Part shown: positions 18,170-27,829 of the stretch, in pieces | How positions within the stretch are numbered: position 1 is the first letter of the stretch | Layout: each line of letters starts with the position of its first letter | NCBI GenBank assembly: GCA_009773355.1 | Contig: WRPG01000083.1 | Coordinates: forward strand, 1-32,887 | From: Limisphaerales bacterium | GTDB lineage: Bacteria; Verrucomicrobiota; Verrucomicrobiia; Limisphaerales; SXTU01 | Length of the DNA: 32,887 nt | Direction: 5' to 3' | Notes under the pieces: model-generated | Databases searched by the model: none | Told to the model about the DNA's origin: nothing | What the model saw: only the letters and a program-made list of their open reading frames with translations | Translations under genes and position numbers: made by a program

Positions 18170-19014
18170 AAGTTTCCGCCCTGCTGCTCTGTCTCGCCCT
18201 CGCCGGCCTCGCGCCGCTCCTCGCCGCCGAGAAACCCATCGTCCTGTGGCCCGGTGGCGCGCCCGGAGCGCTTGACACGACGGTGAAGGACATTCCAACG
18301 CTCACGCCTTATCTCCCGGCGAAAGCCAGCGGCGCGGCGATGCTCTTGATTCCGGGCGGCAGCTACAGTGGCATTTACGAGGGACAGGCGGAGCCGTTCG
18401 CACTCTGGCTCAATGCGCAGGGCATCACCGTCTTCGTGCTGCGCTACCGGCTCGGCAGCGCGGGCTATCGCTATCCGGCGCAGCTTCAGGATGCCGTCGA
18501 AGCGATGCGCCAGATTCGTGGCCGCGCGGCACAGTGGAAGCTTGATCCGCACCGCCTCGGCGTGATGGGTTTCTCCGCCGGCGGGCACCTCGTCTCCACG
18601 CTCCTCAACCGCCCCGAGGACGGCGAGATCGCGGGCCGCACGCCGACGGTCAGCCCGCGACCCGACCTGGCCATCCTCTGCTATCCCGTCATCAGCATGA
18701 CCACCAAGCCGCACGCCACATCGAGAAGGATGCTCATCGGCGACCTGCCCGGCGAGGAACTCGTCCGCAAAACTTCCAGCGAGCTGCAAGTGCGGCCCGG
18801 CCTGCCGCCCTGTTTCCTCTGGCACACGACCGAGGACAAGCTGGTGCCCGTCGAGCACGCCCAGCTCTACGCCGCCGCGCTGCACCAGCACGGCGTCCCC
18901 CACGAACTCCATCTCTACCAGCACGGCGACCATGGCACCGGGCTCATCGGCACCCAGCACCCGTGGTTCGCCGATCTGCTGTTCTGGCTGAAGGCGCAGA
19001 AGTTCATCCCCTGA
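18166..19014 (+). CDS. Secreted alpha/beta-hydrolase, carbohydrate-esterase-like
   Basis: The product is 282 residues and starts at a GTG that overlaps the preceding stop as GTGA. This start gives a signal peptide MKVSALLLCLALAGLAPLLA. Motifs of the BD-FAE/acetyl-xylan-esterase-like hydrolases are present: an oxyanion segment LLIPGGSYSG, the nucleophile elbow GFSAGG, the acidic residue in TTEDKLVPVEHA, and the catalytic His in HGDHGTG. Members remove acyl groups from polysaccharides or short esters. The frame is open further upstream to 17962, but that part is a shadow of the lipoprotein gene. With the lipoprotein it forms a two-gene unit probably acting on an acylated glycan (inference). Confidence 0.88.
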   Translation: MKVSALLLCLALAGLAPLLAAEKPIVLWPGGAPGALDTTVKDIPTLTPYLPAKASGAAMLLIPGGSYSGIYEGQAEPFALWLNAQGITVFVLRYRLGSAGYRYPAQLQDAVEAMRQIRGRAAQWKLDPHRLGVMGFSAGGHLVSTLLNRPEDGEIAGRTPTVSPRPDLAILCYPVISMTTKPHATSRRMLIGDLPGEELVRKTSSELQVRPGLPPCFLWHTTEDKLVPVEHAQLYAAALHQHGVPHELHLYQHGDHGTGLIGTQHPWFADLLFWLKAQKFIP

Positions 19015-19143
19015 CGCCCCAGCCGAGTTCGTTGGCCCCAACCCTTCATCCGTTCACACGGCCGCGCCCTCGAACTGCCCGGCCGCCTTGAGTCGCTCCG
19101 CCCGCCGGTGAATAGCGCCCGGTGGTGAAGCGTGGAATGATGC

Positions 19144-21183
19144 ATGCATTCCCGACGCCTTCCCCGCGTGTTCTGGTTTTGGCTGGCCGGGCTGGCGCTC
19201 GGGCCGCTGGGGTCGGCGCAGGAACTGCCGCCGCTGCCGCAAATCGAGGATCTCTACAAGACCGACCTTCCGACCGAGCCGGTCACAACGGCGGACGGTC
19301 GCACCACGTTCTACATCCGCCAGCGGGCTGACCCGCAAACCCGCACCATCAAGCAGTCACTGTGGCGGGTGGATGAAGGCGGCCAGCCGCGCGCGGTGGA
19401 AGCGGGCGAGCCGGATGCCTTCGGCCTGCAACTCTCGCCCGATGGGAAATGGATTCTGTTCCTCTCCACGCGGTCGTTCGCGGATGGCACGCCCGCTTTC
19501 AAACCCGTGCCGCCCTACTCGGACACGGCGGTGGACATCTGGTTGGTGCCCGTCAGCGGTGGCCCGGCTATTCCGTTGGGCGGAAAGGCCAAGCCCTATG
19601 GCCGCGTCATCACGGACAAGTTCTATGGCCGCGTCGCGTTCTCGCCGGATGGACGGCGGCTGGTGTTCGTGGCGGATGACGGGCGCGACTTGCGCACGCA
19701 GGCGGAGCGCCGCAACAACGTCATCGTGGTGCGGGAGGACCAGGGCGAAGGCTACGAGGGCTACGGGCCGATGCAGGTGTGGGTGGCGGACTTGGCTGAC
19801 AAGCCGGCGGCATCGGCAGCCAGCCGCATCACCCGCGTGACGACGGATGATTTCTGGTATGGCGACCCGCAGTGGGCCCCGGACGGCTCGTTCTTGGTGG
19901 TGCATGCGAACCGCACCGCCGACCAGGAATCCGTCCGCTACAGCGTCAATCGCAACTACGATCTTTGGAAAATCCATCTGGCCGACCGTCGTCTGGAACA
20001 GCTCACCACCGGGCCGGGGCCGGAGTTCTCTCCGCGCATTTCTCCCGATGGGCGGCGCATCCTGTGTCTGAGTTCGCCACGGCGCGGGCCACATCAGGAC
20101 GTGTTCAACCTCACGCTGGTGGAACTCGACACGGGCGGGGCGAAGTCGCGCGTTGTCTTCAATCACCACGCGACCGCCAGCGCCCCGGCCCCGCATCTCT
20201 CGCCCGCCCAACCGTTGCCGGACCATTGCTGGCGGGATGCCCGGCGGGTGTTCTTCAACGGCGTCAGCGGCGTGAAGACCCTGCCCCAGCTCGTGGACCT
20301 GGACGTGGGACCGCAGGCCATTGAGGACAAGACACCGCCGTCCGCACGGCGTGGCCCGAAGCTGCCGGCGGCCAATCCGCTCATCGGAGCACGGCTGCGC
20401 GCGCAGGACGAGATCGTGCGCTGGCAGAGCTTCGACGGTCTGGAGATCGAGGGCGTGCTGACGCGCCCGCCGGAGTCCGTCGCGCGCCCGCCTTACAAGT
20501 TGCTGCTGCTGCCGCACGGCGGCCCGCATCATCGCGCGACGAGCGGCGGCGGCTTCGACGTGCAGTTGTTCGCCACGCGCGGCTTCGCAGTGTTCCAGCC
20601 GAACTTCCGCGGGTCCACCGGCTACGGCCTCAAGTTCCTTGATGCGGACCGCAATGACTTTGGCGGCGGCGACATGCGCGACATCCTCACCGGCATCGAG
20701 CAGCTCGTGCGGCAGGGCATCGTGAATCCGAAGCGGCAGTTTGTTTATGGCGTGAGCTACGGCGGCTACATGACCTCGTGGCTCGTCGGCCAGACGCAGC
20801 AGTTTCGCGCGGCGGTCGCGCAGAACGCCGTCACCGACCTCAACGCCATGTGGCATCTCAGCGACCTGCAAAGCTGGACGGACTGGGACATGAGCGGCCG
20901 GCCGTGGGAGATGGCCGCGCGGTTCCGCGAGCACAGCCCGCTCACGCACGCGCCCAAGGTGCGCACGCCCACGCTCATCCTGCACGCGACCAACGACCGC
21001 CGCTGTCCGGTCGCTATGGGCGCCATGTTCCACCGCGCGCTCAAGCAGGCCGGCGTCGAGACCGGGCTGGTGCTGTATCCCGAGGAAGGCCATCCGATCA
21101 AGCAACTGCCGCATCGCGAGGACGTGCTGCGACGGGTGCTGGATTGGTTCGAGAAGCACGACCCCGGTCCCACGAAAAACTAG
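19144..21183 (+). CDS. Secreted S9 family prolyl oligopeptidase/dipeptidyl peptidase
   Basis: The product is 679 residues. A signal peptide (MHSRRLPRVFWFWLAGLALG) is followed by a WD40-like beta-propeller (residues 35-400, with repeats such as LQLSPDGKWILFLS, VAFSPDGRRLVFVA and FSPRISPDGRRILCL). The C-terminal alpha/beta-hydrolase domain has a complete triad: S538 in GVSYGGYM, D618 in HATNDRRCPV and H650 in EEGHPI. Family enzymes cleave short peptides after Pro or Ala, and the propeller filters substrates by size. It is 129 bp after the esterase gene on the same strand. Three ATGs lie close together, and the frame fixes 19144. It probably acts in the periplasm in peptide scavenging. Confidence 0.92.
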   Translation: MHSRRLPRVFWFWLAGLALGPLGSAQELPPLPQIEDLYKTDLPTEPVTTADGRTTFYIRQRADPQTRTIKQSLWRVDEGGQPRAVEAGEPDAFGLQLSPDGKWILFLSTRSFADGTPAFKPVPPYSDTAVDIWLVPVSGGPAIPLGGKAKPYGRVITDKFYGRVAFSPDGRRLVFVADDGRDLRTQAERRNNVIVVREDQGEGYEGYGPMQVWVADLADKPAASAASRITRVTTDDFWYGDPQWAPDGSFLVVHANRTADQESVRYSVNRNYDLWKIHLADRRLEQLTTGPGPEFSPRISPDGRRILCLSSPRRGPHQDVFNLTLVELDTGGAKSRVVFNHHATASAPAPHLSPAQPLPDHCWRDARRVFFNGVSGVKTLPQLVDLDVGPQAIEDKTPPSARRGPKLPAANPLIGARLRAQDEIVRWQSFDGLEIEGVLTRPPESVARPPYKLLLLPHGGPHHRATSGGGFDVQLFATRGFAVFQPNFRGSTGYGLKFLDADRNDFGGGDMRDILTGIEQLVRQGIVNPKRQFVYGVSYGGYMTSWLVGQTQQFRAAVAQNAVTDLNAMWHLSDLQSWTDWDMSGRPWEMAARFREHSPLTHAPKVRTPTLILHATNDRRCPVAMGAMFHRALKQAGVETGLVLYPEEGHPIKQLPHREDVLRRVLDWFEKHDPGPTKN

Positions 21184-21335
21184 CGCGGGTGCGATGCCAC
21201 AGTCAAATGGCGGTCCCCGGCAATTCCCTGTCCGAAGCCCGGAAACCAGAGCGCTTCGCCCGCCCCGCGAAAACCGCTTGTCGCCCATTCGTGCAGGCGC
21301 AACGCTCCTGCTCGCGCTTCACCGCTCAAGCTTTC

Positions 21336-24300
21336 ATGACTATGGCTCCTTTGCGTGCTTGGTTCGTTCCCTTGGCAATCGTCGCCCTCCACCTTGTGAT
21401 GGGCCCTTCGCCGGCGACCGCCGCCGACTGGCCCACCTACCGCGGGGATGCGGCCCGCAGCGGCTACACGGCCGAGACGATTCCGAATCAACTGCGGCTG
21501 CGCTGGCAGCACCGCGCCAGCCGGCCGCCGCAGCCCGCGTGGCCCACCTCGGAGCGCATGGACTTCGACCTCGCGTTCCAGCCCATCATCGTCGGGGACG
21601 TCGTCGTGTATGGCAGCTCGGCCGATGACCAGGTCCATGCGCTGGACGCCCGGACCGGGGCGGTCCGCTGGCGCTTCTTCACCGAAGGCCCCATCCGCTT
21701 TGCGCCGGTGGCGTGGCAGGACCGGGTGTTCGTGGCCAGTGATGACGGCTGGCTTTACGCGCTCGCGCTGGCGGACGGCCGGCTGCTCTGGAAACACCGG
21801 GGCGGACCCGGCGCGCAGCAGGTCTTTGGGAACGAGCGCATGATCTCCCACTGGCCGGTTCGCGGCGGCCCGGTGGTGTTGGGTGACCGGGTGTATCTCA
21901 CCGCCGGCATCTGGCCCAGCGACGGGGTCTTCATCCAGGCGCTGGACGCGGCGAGCGGCCGCTTGGCCTGGAGCAACAGCGAGACGGGCCGGATGCTCAT
22001 GAAGCAGCCCCACGGCGGGGCCGAGGCGGTCAGCGGCGTGGCTCCGCAGGGCTACCTGCTTGCCTCGGCGGACGCGCTCGTCGTCCCGACGGGCCGGGCG
22101 GTGCCGGCGGTGTTCGAGCTCGCGGACGGCAAGCTGCGGTATTACCACCTGCAAAAGAACCAGCAGCGGGGCGGCACGCGCGCGTTGCTGACCGACGCGT
22201 GTTTCGTGAACGCCGGCTGCCTCTTCAATGTGGCTTCCGGTGACCTGACCGCGCAGTTGGGCCTCGGCTGCGCCGTCGCCGTCCCCGGTGGCCTCGTGCG
22301 GGCCGATGGCCGCTCGCTGATGAGCTATCGCTGGCGGGACGTGGAGAAGTTCGACCGGAAGGGGCAGCCCCTCAAGGTTCGTTCGCTGGAGCAGGACCGC
22401 ATCGTGGCCGTGGACCGGGAAGTGCATGAGTTCATCATCACCGGCAGCGAGGCCGTGGTCGGCAGCGACGGGCAGATCAGCGCCATTGATTACAACGGCC
22501 AGCGCACGCAGTGGTGGAAGCATCCGGTGGAAGGCCGTGTCCTCGGCCTGGCCGCCGGGAATGGCCGCCTCGTCGCCACCACCGATCACGGCATGATCTA
22601 TCTGTTCGACGGCAGCCCCGAACCGCGTCCGGCGGCGGTGGCGGCGGAACCCGTTCCATCCACAACGGCTGCCGCCGATCAGGAGGCCAGGGCGATCCTC
22701 GCCGCCAGCGGGATCACCGCCGGCTTTGCGGTGGAACTGGGCGCCGGCGCTGGCGAGCTGGCCCTGGCTCTGGCCCGGCAGTCGGAGTTGCACATTCTCG
22801 CGGTGGAACCCGACGCCACTCAAGCTGCGGCGGCCCGCCGGCGGATTGCCGCCGCCGGTCTCTACGGCTCACGCATCACCGTCCATGTCGCCCCGCTGAC
22901 GGCAACCTCGTTTCCCAAGCACTGCGCCAATCTGGTGATCGCGCCCCGGCTGGCCGCGACCCCGGCGGTGCAAGCCGAGCTGCGCCGGTTGCGCCGGCCT
23001 CACACCGGCCTTATCTGCCAGCGCCAGGGCGGGAAGCTGACCTTGGAAAAAGCCGCCGACCCCGTGGGCGCCGGGAGTTGGACCCACCAGAACGGCAACG
23101 CCGCGAACACCCTTTGCTCCGACGATGAAGTCGTCAAAGGCCAGCTCTCCATGTTCTGGTTCCGGGATGTGGAGTTCGAGGTCGCCAACCGCCACGGCCA
23201 AGGCCCCGCACCGCTCGTGCATCAAGGCTTCATGGTGGTGGGCGGCGTCAACGGCCTGTGCTGCCTCGACGCCTACACCGGCCGGAAGCTGTGGGAAGTC
23301 TCGCTGCCCCAACTGCTGGCCGACTACGACGGCATTCATCACGACGTCGGCGTGGGCGACACTGGCGGACCATTCTGCATCGGCGGCGATTCGGTGTATG
23401 TGAAGCGCGGCGCGAAGTGCCTGCGCTTCGAGCTGGGTTCGGGCAAGCTGCGCGGGGAGTTCACCACGCCCGTCGCGGCGGACGCCGCCAACCGGAACTG
23501 GGGCTATCTCGCCTGGGAAAAGGGCGTCTTGCTCGGCTCCGTGGAAAACCAGGCGCACAATGTCAGCCCGCGCTACCAGCTCTCGGAGCTGCGCACCGAG
23601 TCGGTGCTGCTCTTTGCCCTGGACCCGGAATCCGGCGCGGTGAAATGGCGTTACCAGCCCAAAGGCTCGATCCGCCACAACTCGGTCGCCATCGCCGGCG
23701 AGCGGCTTTACCTCATTGACCGCCCCCTCGTGGAGGCGGATCGCGTCACGCAGTTCAAGCGCCTTGGCAAGGCGGCCCCCAAGCTCACGTCCGCCGACGT
23801 GTCCGGCGGCACGCTGCTGGCGCTCGACCTCCGCACGGGCGCGACCGTGTGGCAGAACGCCAGCGACATCTGGGGCACGCAGGTGGCCGTCAGCGCCAAG
23901 CACAATGTCCTCGTCATGAACTACAAGGCCGTGCGCCACAATTTCTTCGAGGTGCCCTCCGAAGTCGGCGGCCGGCTCGCCGGCTTCGACAGCAACACCG
24001 GCAAACGGCTGTGGGACCAGGAGGCGAAGTATGAAACGCGGCCCGTGATCAACGACTCGACGATCTACGCGCAAGGCGGCGCGTGGGATCTCAAGACCGG
24101 CTCGGTCCTGCCCTGGTCCTTGCAGCGCTCCTACGGCTGCGGGCAAATCTCCGCCAGCCGCAACCTGCTGCTCTTCCGGTCGGCCACGCTGGGCTATGTG
24201 GATCTCGCGCGCTCCGCCGGCACAGAGAACTACGGCGGCATTCGTCCCAGTTGCTGGATCAACGCCATCCCCGCATCCGGGCTGGTCCTGGTGCCCGACG

Positions 24301-24362
24301 GCTCGTCGAAATGCCAGTGCAGTTACCAGATGAAGGCGTGGTTCGCCCTGCAAGGACAGTGA
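21336..24362 (+). CDS. Secreted PQQ-like beta-propeller with embedded methyltransferase-like domain
   Basis: The product is 1008 residues. A signal peptide (LRAWFVPLAIVALHLVMGPS, cleavage near ATAADW) is followed by a PQQ-like propeller (about 30-440, repeats such as VHALDARTGAVRWRF and LYALALADGRLLWKH). Residues 450-570 resemble a class I SAM-methyltransferase fold, with motif I VELGAGAGE (466-474) and an acidic strand end LAVEPDAT. A second propeller half follows (about 580-1008, CCLDAYTGRKLWEV, LFALDPESGAVKWRY, LLALDLRTGATVWQN). The ATG at 21336 is chosen for its signal peptide; the frame stays open to 20778, but that part shadows the S9 gene. PQQ-like domains may bind a cofactor or be structural. 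A methyltransferase-like fold outside the cytosol is unexpected, and its activity is unknown. Confidence 0.88.
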   Translation: MTMAPLRAWFVPLAIVALHLVMGPSPATAADWPTYRGDAARSGYTAETIPNQLRLRWQHRASRPPQPAWPTSERMDFDLAFQPIIVGDVVVYGSSADDQVHALDARTGAVRWRFFTEGPIRFAPVAWQDRVFVASDDGWLYALALADGRLLWKHRGGPGAQQVFGNERMISHWPVRGGPVVLGDRVYLTAGIWPSDGVFIQALDAASGRLAWSNSETGRMLMKQPHGGAEAVSGVAPQGYLLASADALVVPTGRAVPAVFELADGKLRYYHLQKNQQRGGTRALLTDACFVNAGCLFNVASGDLTAQLGLGCAVAVPGGLVRADGRSLMSYRWRDVEKFDRKGQPLKVRSLEQDRIVAVDREVHEFIITGSEAVVGSDGQISAIDYNGQRTQWWKHPVEGRVLGLAAGNGRLVATTDHGMIYLFDGSPEPRPAAVAAEPVPSTTAAADQEARAILAASGITAGFAVELGAGAGELALALARQSELHILAVEPDATQAAAARRRIAAAGLYGSRITVHVAPLTATSFPKHCANLVIAPRLAATPAVQAELRRLRRPHTGLICQRQGGKLTLEKAADPVGAGSWTHQNGNAANTLCSDDEVVKGQLSMFWFRDVEFEVANRHGQGPAPLVHQGFMVVGGVNGLCCLDAYTGRKLWEVSLPQLLADYDGIHHDVGVGDTGGPFCIGGDSVYVKRGAKCLRFELGSGKLRGEFTTPVAADAANRNWGYLAWEKGVLLGSVENQAHNVSPRYQLSELRTESVLLFALDPESGAVKWRYQPKGSIRHNSVAIAGERLYLIDRPLVEADRVTQFKRLGKAAPKLTSADVSGGTLLALDLRTGATVWQNASDIWGTQVAVSAKHNVLVMNYKAVRHNFFEVPSEVGGRLAGFDSNTGKRLWDQEAKYETRPVINDSTIYAQGGAWDLKTGSVLPWSLQRSYGCGQISASRNLLLFRSATLGYVDLARSAGTENYGGIRPSCWINAIPASGLVLVPDGSSKCQCSYQMKAWFALQGQ

Positions 24363-24428
24363 AAGGTGCGCGGCAGAGGCCAAACAGGCGCAGCCAACCC
24401 AGGCGGGCGGTGAAAGGGAATTCCTGAA

Positions 24429-24505
24429 TGGTCGGGACGACAGGATTTGAACCTGCGACGTCTTGGTCCCAAACCAAGTGCTCTACCAGGCTGAGCTACG
24501 TCCCG
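24429..24505 (-). tRNA. tRNA-Pro (anticodon TGG)
   Basis: The minus-strand sequence gives a full 77-nt cloverleaf with encoded CCA. The acceptor stem CGGGACG/CGTCCCG is followed by A then CCA. There is a D-arm AGCTCAGCCTGGTAGAGC, an anticodon stem-loop CTTGG-TTTGGGA-CCAAG with TGG as anticodon, and a T-arm with GGTTCAAATCC. It lies between two plus-strand genes. No copy of its 3' end was seen nearby, so there is no sign of use as an integration site. Confidence 0.97.
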
Positions 24506-24509
24506 AGCC

Positions 24510-24549
24510 GTTGCGCCGCATAGTTCACGGCCGGCAGCCACGGCGCAAC
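24510..24549. repeat. 9-bp inverted repeat upstream of tRNA-Pro
   Basis: GTTGCGCCG (24510-24518) and CGGCGCAAC (24541-24549) are exact complements separated by 22 bp, directly upstream of the tRNA on its own strand. It may be a regulatory or processing hairpin. The rest of 24550-24739 must contain the promoter of the next plus-strand gene, but no clear box is visible. Confidence 0.4.
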
Positions 24550-24739
24550 CCTCATTTCCAGCGCGGGGCCGGTGCGCCGCTCCCGGTGGCGATGTTCCGC
24601 CGCAGGTGGACACGGGAAGAACCAGCGATGGCCGAAGCTGGTTTGGCTGCGGGCGCACAACCGGCCTGACCAGCCCCGCCGCCCCACGCCCCTGAATTCA
24701 CCCTTTCAAGCCGCCGTCGGTTCAGGGCATTTTCAAACC

Positions 24740-27700
24740 ATGAAAGCTCTCCGCTTGTTCGCCTTCGCTGCCGTCTTGGCGGTCGTTCACACCGTCACCG
24801 CTCAGACGCCCGAGTGGGTTTGGCACTCCAACAACGGCAAGCCGCCCGGCAGCAACGAGCGCCGCTTCTTCCGCAAGACCTTCACGCTGCCAGCCAAGCC
24901 CGCCAAGGCCGTGCTCGCCGCCTCGGTGGACAACGAGGGCACCGCCTTCGTCAACGCCAAATCCGTCGGCACCATCACCGCGTGGGAGCAGGCGGTGACG
25001 GTGGACGTGACGGGCGACCTCGTGGCGGGCGAGAACATCCTGGCCGTGCGCGGCATCAACCACGGCGGCGCGGCGGGCGTCGTCGCGCGGCTGGAAGTCA
25101 CCTTCGCCGACGGCAAGAAGCAGAGCATCGTGACCGACACCACTTGGCTCACGCACACGGAAGATGTCGCGGGCTGGCAGCAGTTGACCTTCAAAACGGA
25201 CGGCTGGGCGAAGCCCGTTTCGGTCGCGAAGCTCGGCGCTGGACCGTGGGGTGACGTGCTCGGCGGCGGCGCGAAAGGCGCGGCGAAGGCCGCTCCTGGC
25301 GGCAAGCGCGAGGCCACGCCGGCCAGCCAGCTTTTCGTCGCGAAGGATTTCAAAGTCGAGTTGCTCCACAGCGGCGACCCGGAGGAAGGCTCGTGGGTCA
25401 ACCTCTGCAAGGACAACCAGGGCCGGCTCATCCTCAGCCCGCAATATCGCGCGGCGAATCCCGACGGCGGCCTGCTGCGTGTGACGCTCGGCAAGGACGG
25501 CAAGGTGGCCAAGCGCGAGTTCATCGCCAAGCCGCTCTACGACGCGCAGGGCATGGTCTTCGCGAATGGCGCGCTCTGGGTCGTGGTGAACAAGTATTCC
25601 ACCAAGTTCGCCTCCGGCCTCTACCGCATCACGGACGATGGCAGCGACAAGTGGGAGAAGATTGAGCTTACCAAGGCGCTCCCGGGCGGCGGCGAGCACG
25701 GCCCGCACGCGGTCGAGCTGGGGCCGGACGGAAATCTCTGGGTGATGGCCGGCAACCACACCAAGCCGCCCGCCGACCTCGCGCCGACTTCGCCGCACAA
25801 GAACTGGGCCGAGGACCACGTCCTCCCGCGCCAGCCCGACGGCAACGGCCACGCCACCGGCATCATGGCTCCGGGCGGTTACGTTTGCCGCGTCAGCCCG
25901 GACGGGAAGAAATGGGATTTCTTCTGCGCCGGTTTCCGCAACCAATTTGACTTCGCGTTCAACTGCGACGGCGAGCTGTTCGTGTATGACGCGGACATGG
26001 AGTGGGACTGGGGCATGCCGTGGTATCGCGCCACGCGTGTGAACCACGCCACCAGCGGCGCGGAGTTCGGCTGGCGCTACGGCACCGGCAAGTGGCCCGA
26101 TTACCACGCGGACAGTCTCGGCTCCGTGGTGGACATCGGCATCGGCTGCCCGACCGGCGTCGGCAACGGCAAGGGCGCGAAGTTCCCCGCCAAGTATCAA
26201 CGCGCCATCTACATCATGGACTGGACCTACGGCCGCCTCATGGCCGTCCACCTGAAGCCCGACGGCGCGAGCTACACGGCGACGTGGGAAAACTTCGTCG
26301 CCCCCGCCGGCCTGATGAAACCCGGCGCACCGAAGCCTCCGCTCAACGTGACCGACCTCATCATCGGTGACGACGGCGCGATGTATTTCACCATCGGCGG
26401 ACGCGGCACGGCGTCGGGCCTCTACCGTGTGACTTACACCGGCAAGGAATCCACCGCCGCCGCGTGGGAGCCAAACAAGGAAGGGGCCGAGGCCCGCGCG
26501 TTGCGCCGCAAGCTCGAAGCCTTCCACGGCAAGGCCGACCCGAAGGCGCTCGACTTCATCTGGCCGCACTTGAACAGCCCCGACCGCGCCCTCCGCTTCG
26601 CCGCGCGCGTGGCGTTGGAGGCGCAGCCGGTCGCGACATGGCAGGCCCGCGCGCTTGCCGAGAAGGCTCCAGACGCCGGCCTCACTGCGCTGCTCGCGCT
26701 CACCCGCCTCGGCGGCAAGTCCGCACAGGATGAGTGCCTCCGCGCGCTCGGCAAGTGGCCGCTTGCCTCGCTCCCCGAGCGCCAGCAGCTCGACAAGCTG
26801 CGCGTCATTCAAGTGTCCATCGCCCGCAACGGCCTGCCTTCCGCCGACGTGGTGAAGCTCGCGACCGAGAAGCTTTCCACGAGCTACCCGAACCAGAGCA
26901 ACCTCGTGAACCGCGAGCTTTCACAGGTGCTCATCGCCCTCGGCGCGCCCGACGTGGTCGGCAAGACCCTTGCGCTCATGGCCAGCGCCAAGACGCAGGA
27001 GGACGTGCTGCACTACCTCTTCCACCTCCGCACGGCGAAGCACTGGACGCCCGTCCAACGCCAGGAGTATTTCGGTTACTGGACCAAGGACCGCAAAGGC
27101 TGGGCGCACCAGGGCGACACCGTGAAGTGGTTCGACGAGGCGGGCCGGCCCTACGGCGACGGCTCCAGCTTCAACAACTTCCTCAAAAACTTCCTCAAGG
27201 AGGCGCACGGAAACCTCGCGCCCGGCGAACTGGCCGAGTTCAGCCCCATCGTCGCCAAAATCAACGACGGCCTCGCCACCGGCCGCCGCGCGCAGAGCGA
27301 CTTCCCCGCCGCGAAGCAACGCAGCTTCGTGAAGGCGTGGACGATGGCGGACTTCCCCGACCTCGACGCCGTCGGCAAGGGCCGCAATTTCGAGAAGGGT
27401 CGTCAGGCGTTCGTGGACGCGCAATGCCTCGCCTGCCATCGCTTCGGCCTCGAAGGCGGCGGTGTCGGCCCCGACCTGACGGCGGTCAGCGCGCGCTTCA
27501 GCCGCCGCGACGTGCTGGAAGCCATCCTTGATCCCAGCAAGGTCGTCTCCGAGCAGTTCCAGAACACGACCGTCTGGCTCAAGAACGGCGACGACCACAC
27601 CGGCCGGCTCGTGAACGAAACCACCGACACCCTCGTGCTCGTCCCGAACCAGCTTCAGCCCGACACCAAGACCACCGTGAAGAAGTCCGACGTGACCAAG

Positions 27701-27829
27701 CGCGCCTTCTCGAAAATCTCCCCCATGCCCGCCAATCTCGCCGACGGCCTGAGCCGCGAGGACATCCTCGACCTGCTGGCCTTCATTGAGAGCGCCGGAC
27801 GGAAGCAGCACACGGCGTTTGCCAAGTGA
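24740..27829 (+). CDS. PVC-type heme-binding CxxCH protein (propeller, HEAT-like helices, cytochrome c)
   Basis: The product is 1029 residues, with a signal peptide (MKALRLFAFAAVLAVVHTVTAQ). A galactose-binding-like sandwich follows (about 25-170, VWHSNNGKPPGSNERRFF). A sugar-dehydrogenase-like beta-propeller covers about 205-570, with FKVELLHSGDPEEGSWVNL, AVELGPDGNLWVMAGNH and ADMEWDWGMPWYRATR. A helical HEAT-like stretch spans about 575-860, and the C-terminal cytochrome c has CLACH (C896) and GGGVGPDLTAV. This layout matches the membrane-bound dehydrogenase and Pirellula/Verrucomicrobium-type heme-binding families. It is probably a periplasmic redox enzyme with unknown substrate. The ATG at 24740 is selected for the signal peptide; the frame is open upstream to 24572. 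The end overlaps convergent ribF by 47 bp. Confidence 0.92.
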   Translation: MKALRLFAFAAVLAVVHTVTAQTPEWVWHSNNGKPPGSNERRFFRKTFTLPAKPAKAVLAASVDNEGTAFVNAKSVGTITAWEQAVTVDVTGDLVAGENILAVRGINHGGAAGVVARLEVTFADGKKQSIVTDTTWLTHTEDVAGWQQLTFKTDGWAKPVSVAKLGAGPWGDVLGGGAKGAAKAAPGGKREATPASQLFVAKDFKVELLHSGDPEEGSWVNLCKDNQGRLILSPQYRAANPDGGLLRVTLGKDGKVAKREFIAKPLYDAQGMVFANGALWVVVNKYSTKFASGLYRITDDGSDKWEKIELTKALPGGGEHGPHAVELGPDGNLWVMAGNHTKPPADLAPTSPHKNWAEDHVLPRQPDGNGHATGIMAPGGYVCRVSPDGKKWDFFCAGFRNQFDFAFNCDGELFVYDADMEWDWGMPWYRATRVNHATSGAEFGWRYGTGKWPDYHADSLGSVVDIGIGCPTGVGNGKGAKFPAKYQRAIYIMDWTYGRLMAVHLKPDGASYTATWENFVAPAGLMKPGAPKPPLNVTDLIIGDDGAMYFTIGGRGTASGLYRVTYTGKESTAAAWEPNKEGAEARALRRKLEAFHGKADPKALDFIWPHLNSPDRALRFAARVALEAQPVATWQARALAEKAPDAGLTALLALTRLGGKSAQDECLRALGKWPLASLPERQQLDKLRVIQVSIARNGLPSADVVKLATEKLSTSYPNQSNLVNRELSQVLIALGAPDVVGKTLALMASAKTQEDVLHYLFHLRTAKHWTPVQRQEYFGYWTKDRKGWAHQGDTVKWFDEAGRPYGDGSSFNNFLKNFLKEAHGNLAPGELAEFSPIVAKINDGLATGRRAQSDFPAAKQRSFVKAWTMADFPDLDAVGKGRNFEKGRQAFVDAQCLACHRFGLEGGGVGPDLTAVSARFSRRDVLEAILDPSKVVSEQFQNTTVWLKNGDDHTGRLVNETTDTLVLVPNQLQPDTKTTVKKSDVTKRAFSKISPMPANLADGLSREDILDLLAFIESAGRKQHTAFAK

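Noticed and set aside
20778-21335. N-terminal extension of the PQQ-like protein
   Set aside because: It lies within the S9 peptidase coding sequence in another frame. The signal peptide begins at 21336.
24429-24505. tRNA-Pro as an integration site for a mobile element
   Set aside because: No duplicated tRNA 3' end, integrase or phage gene is visible in the window.
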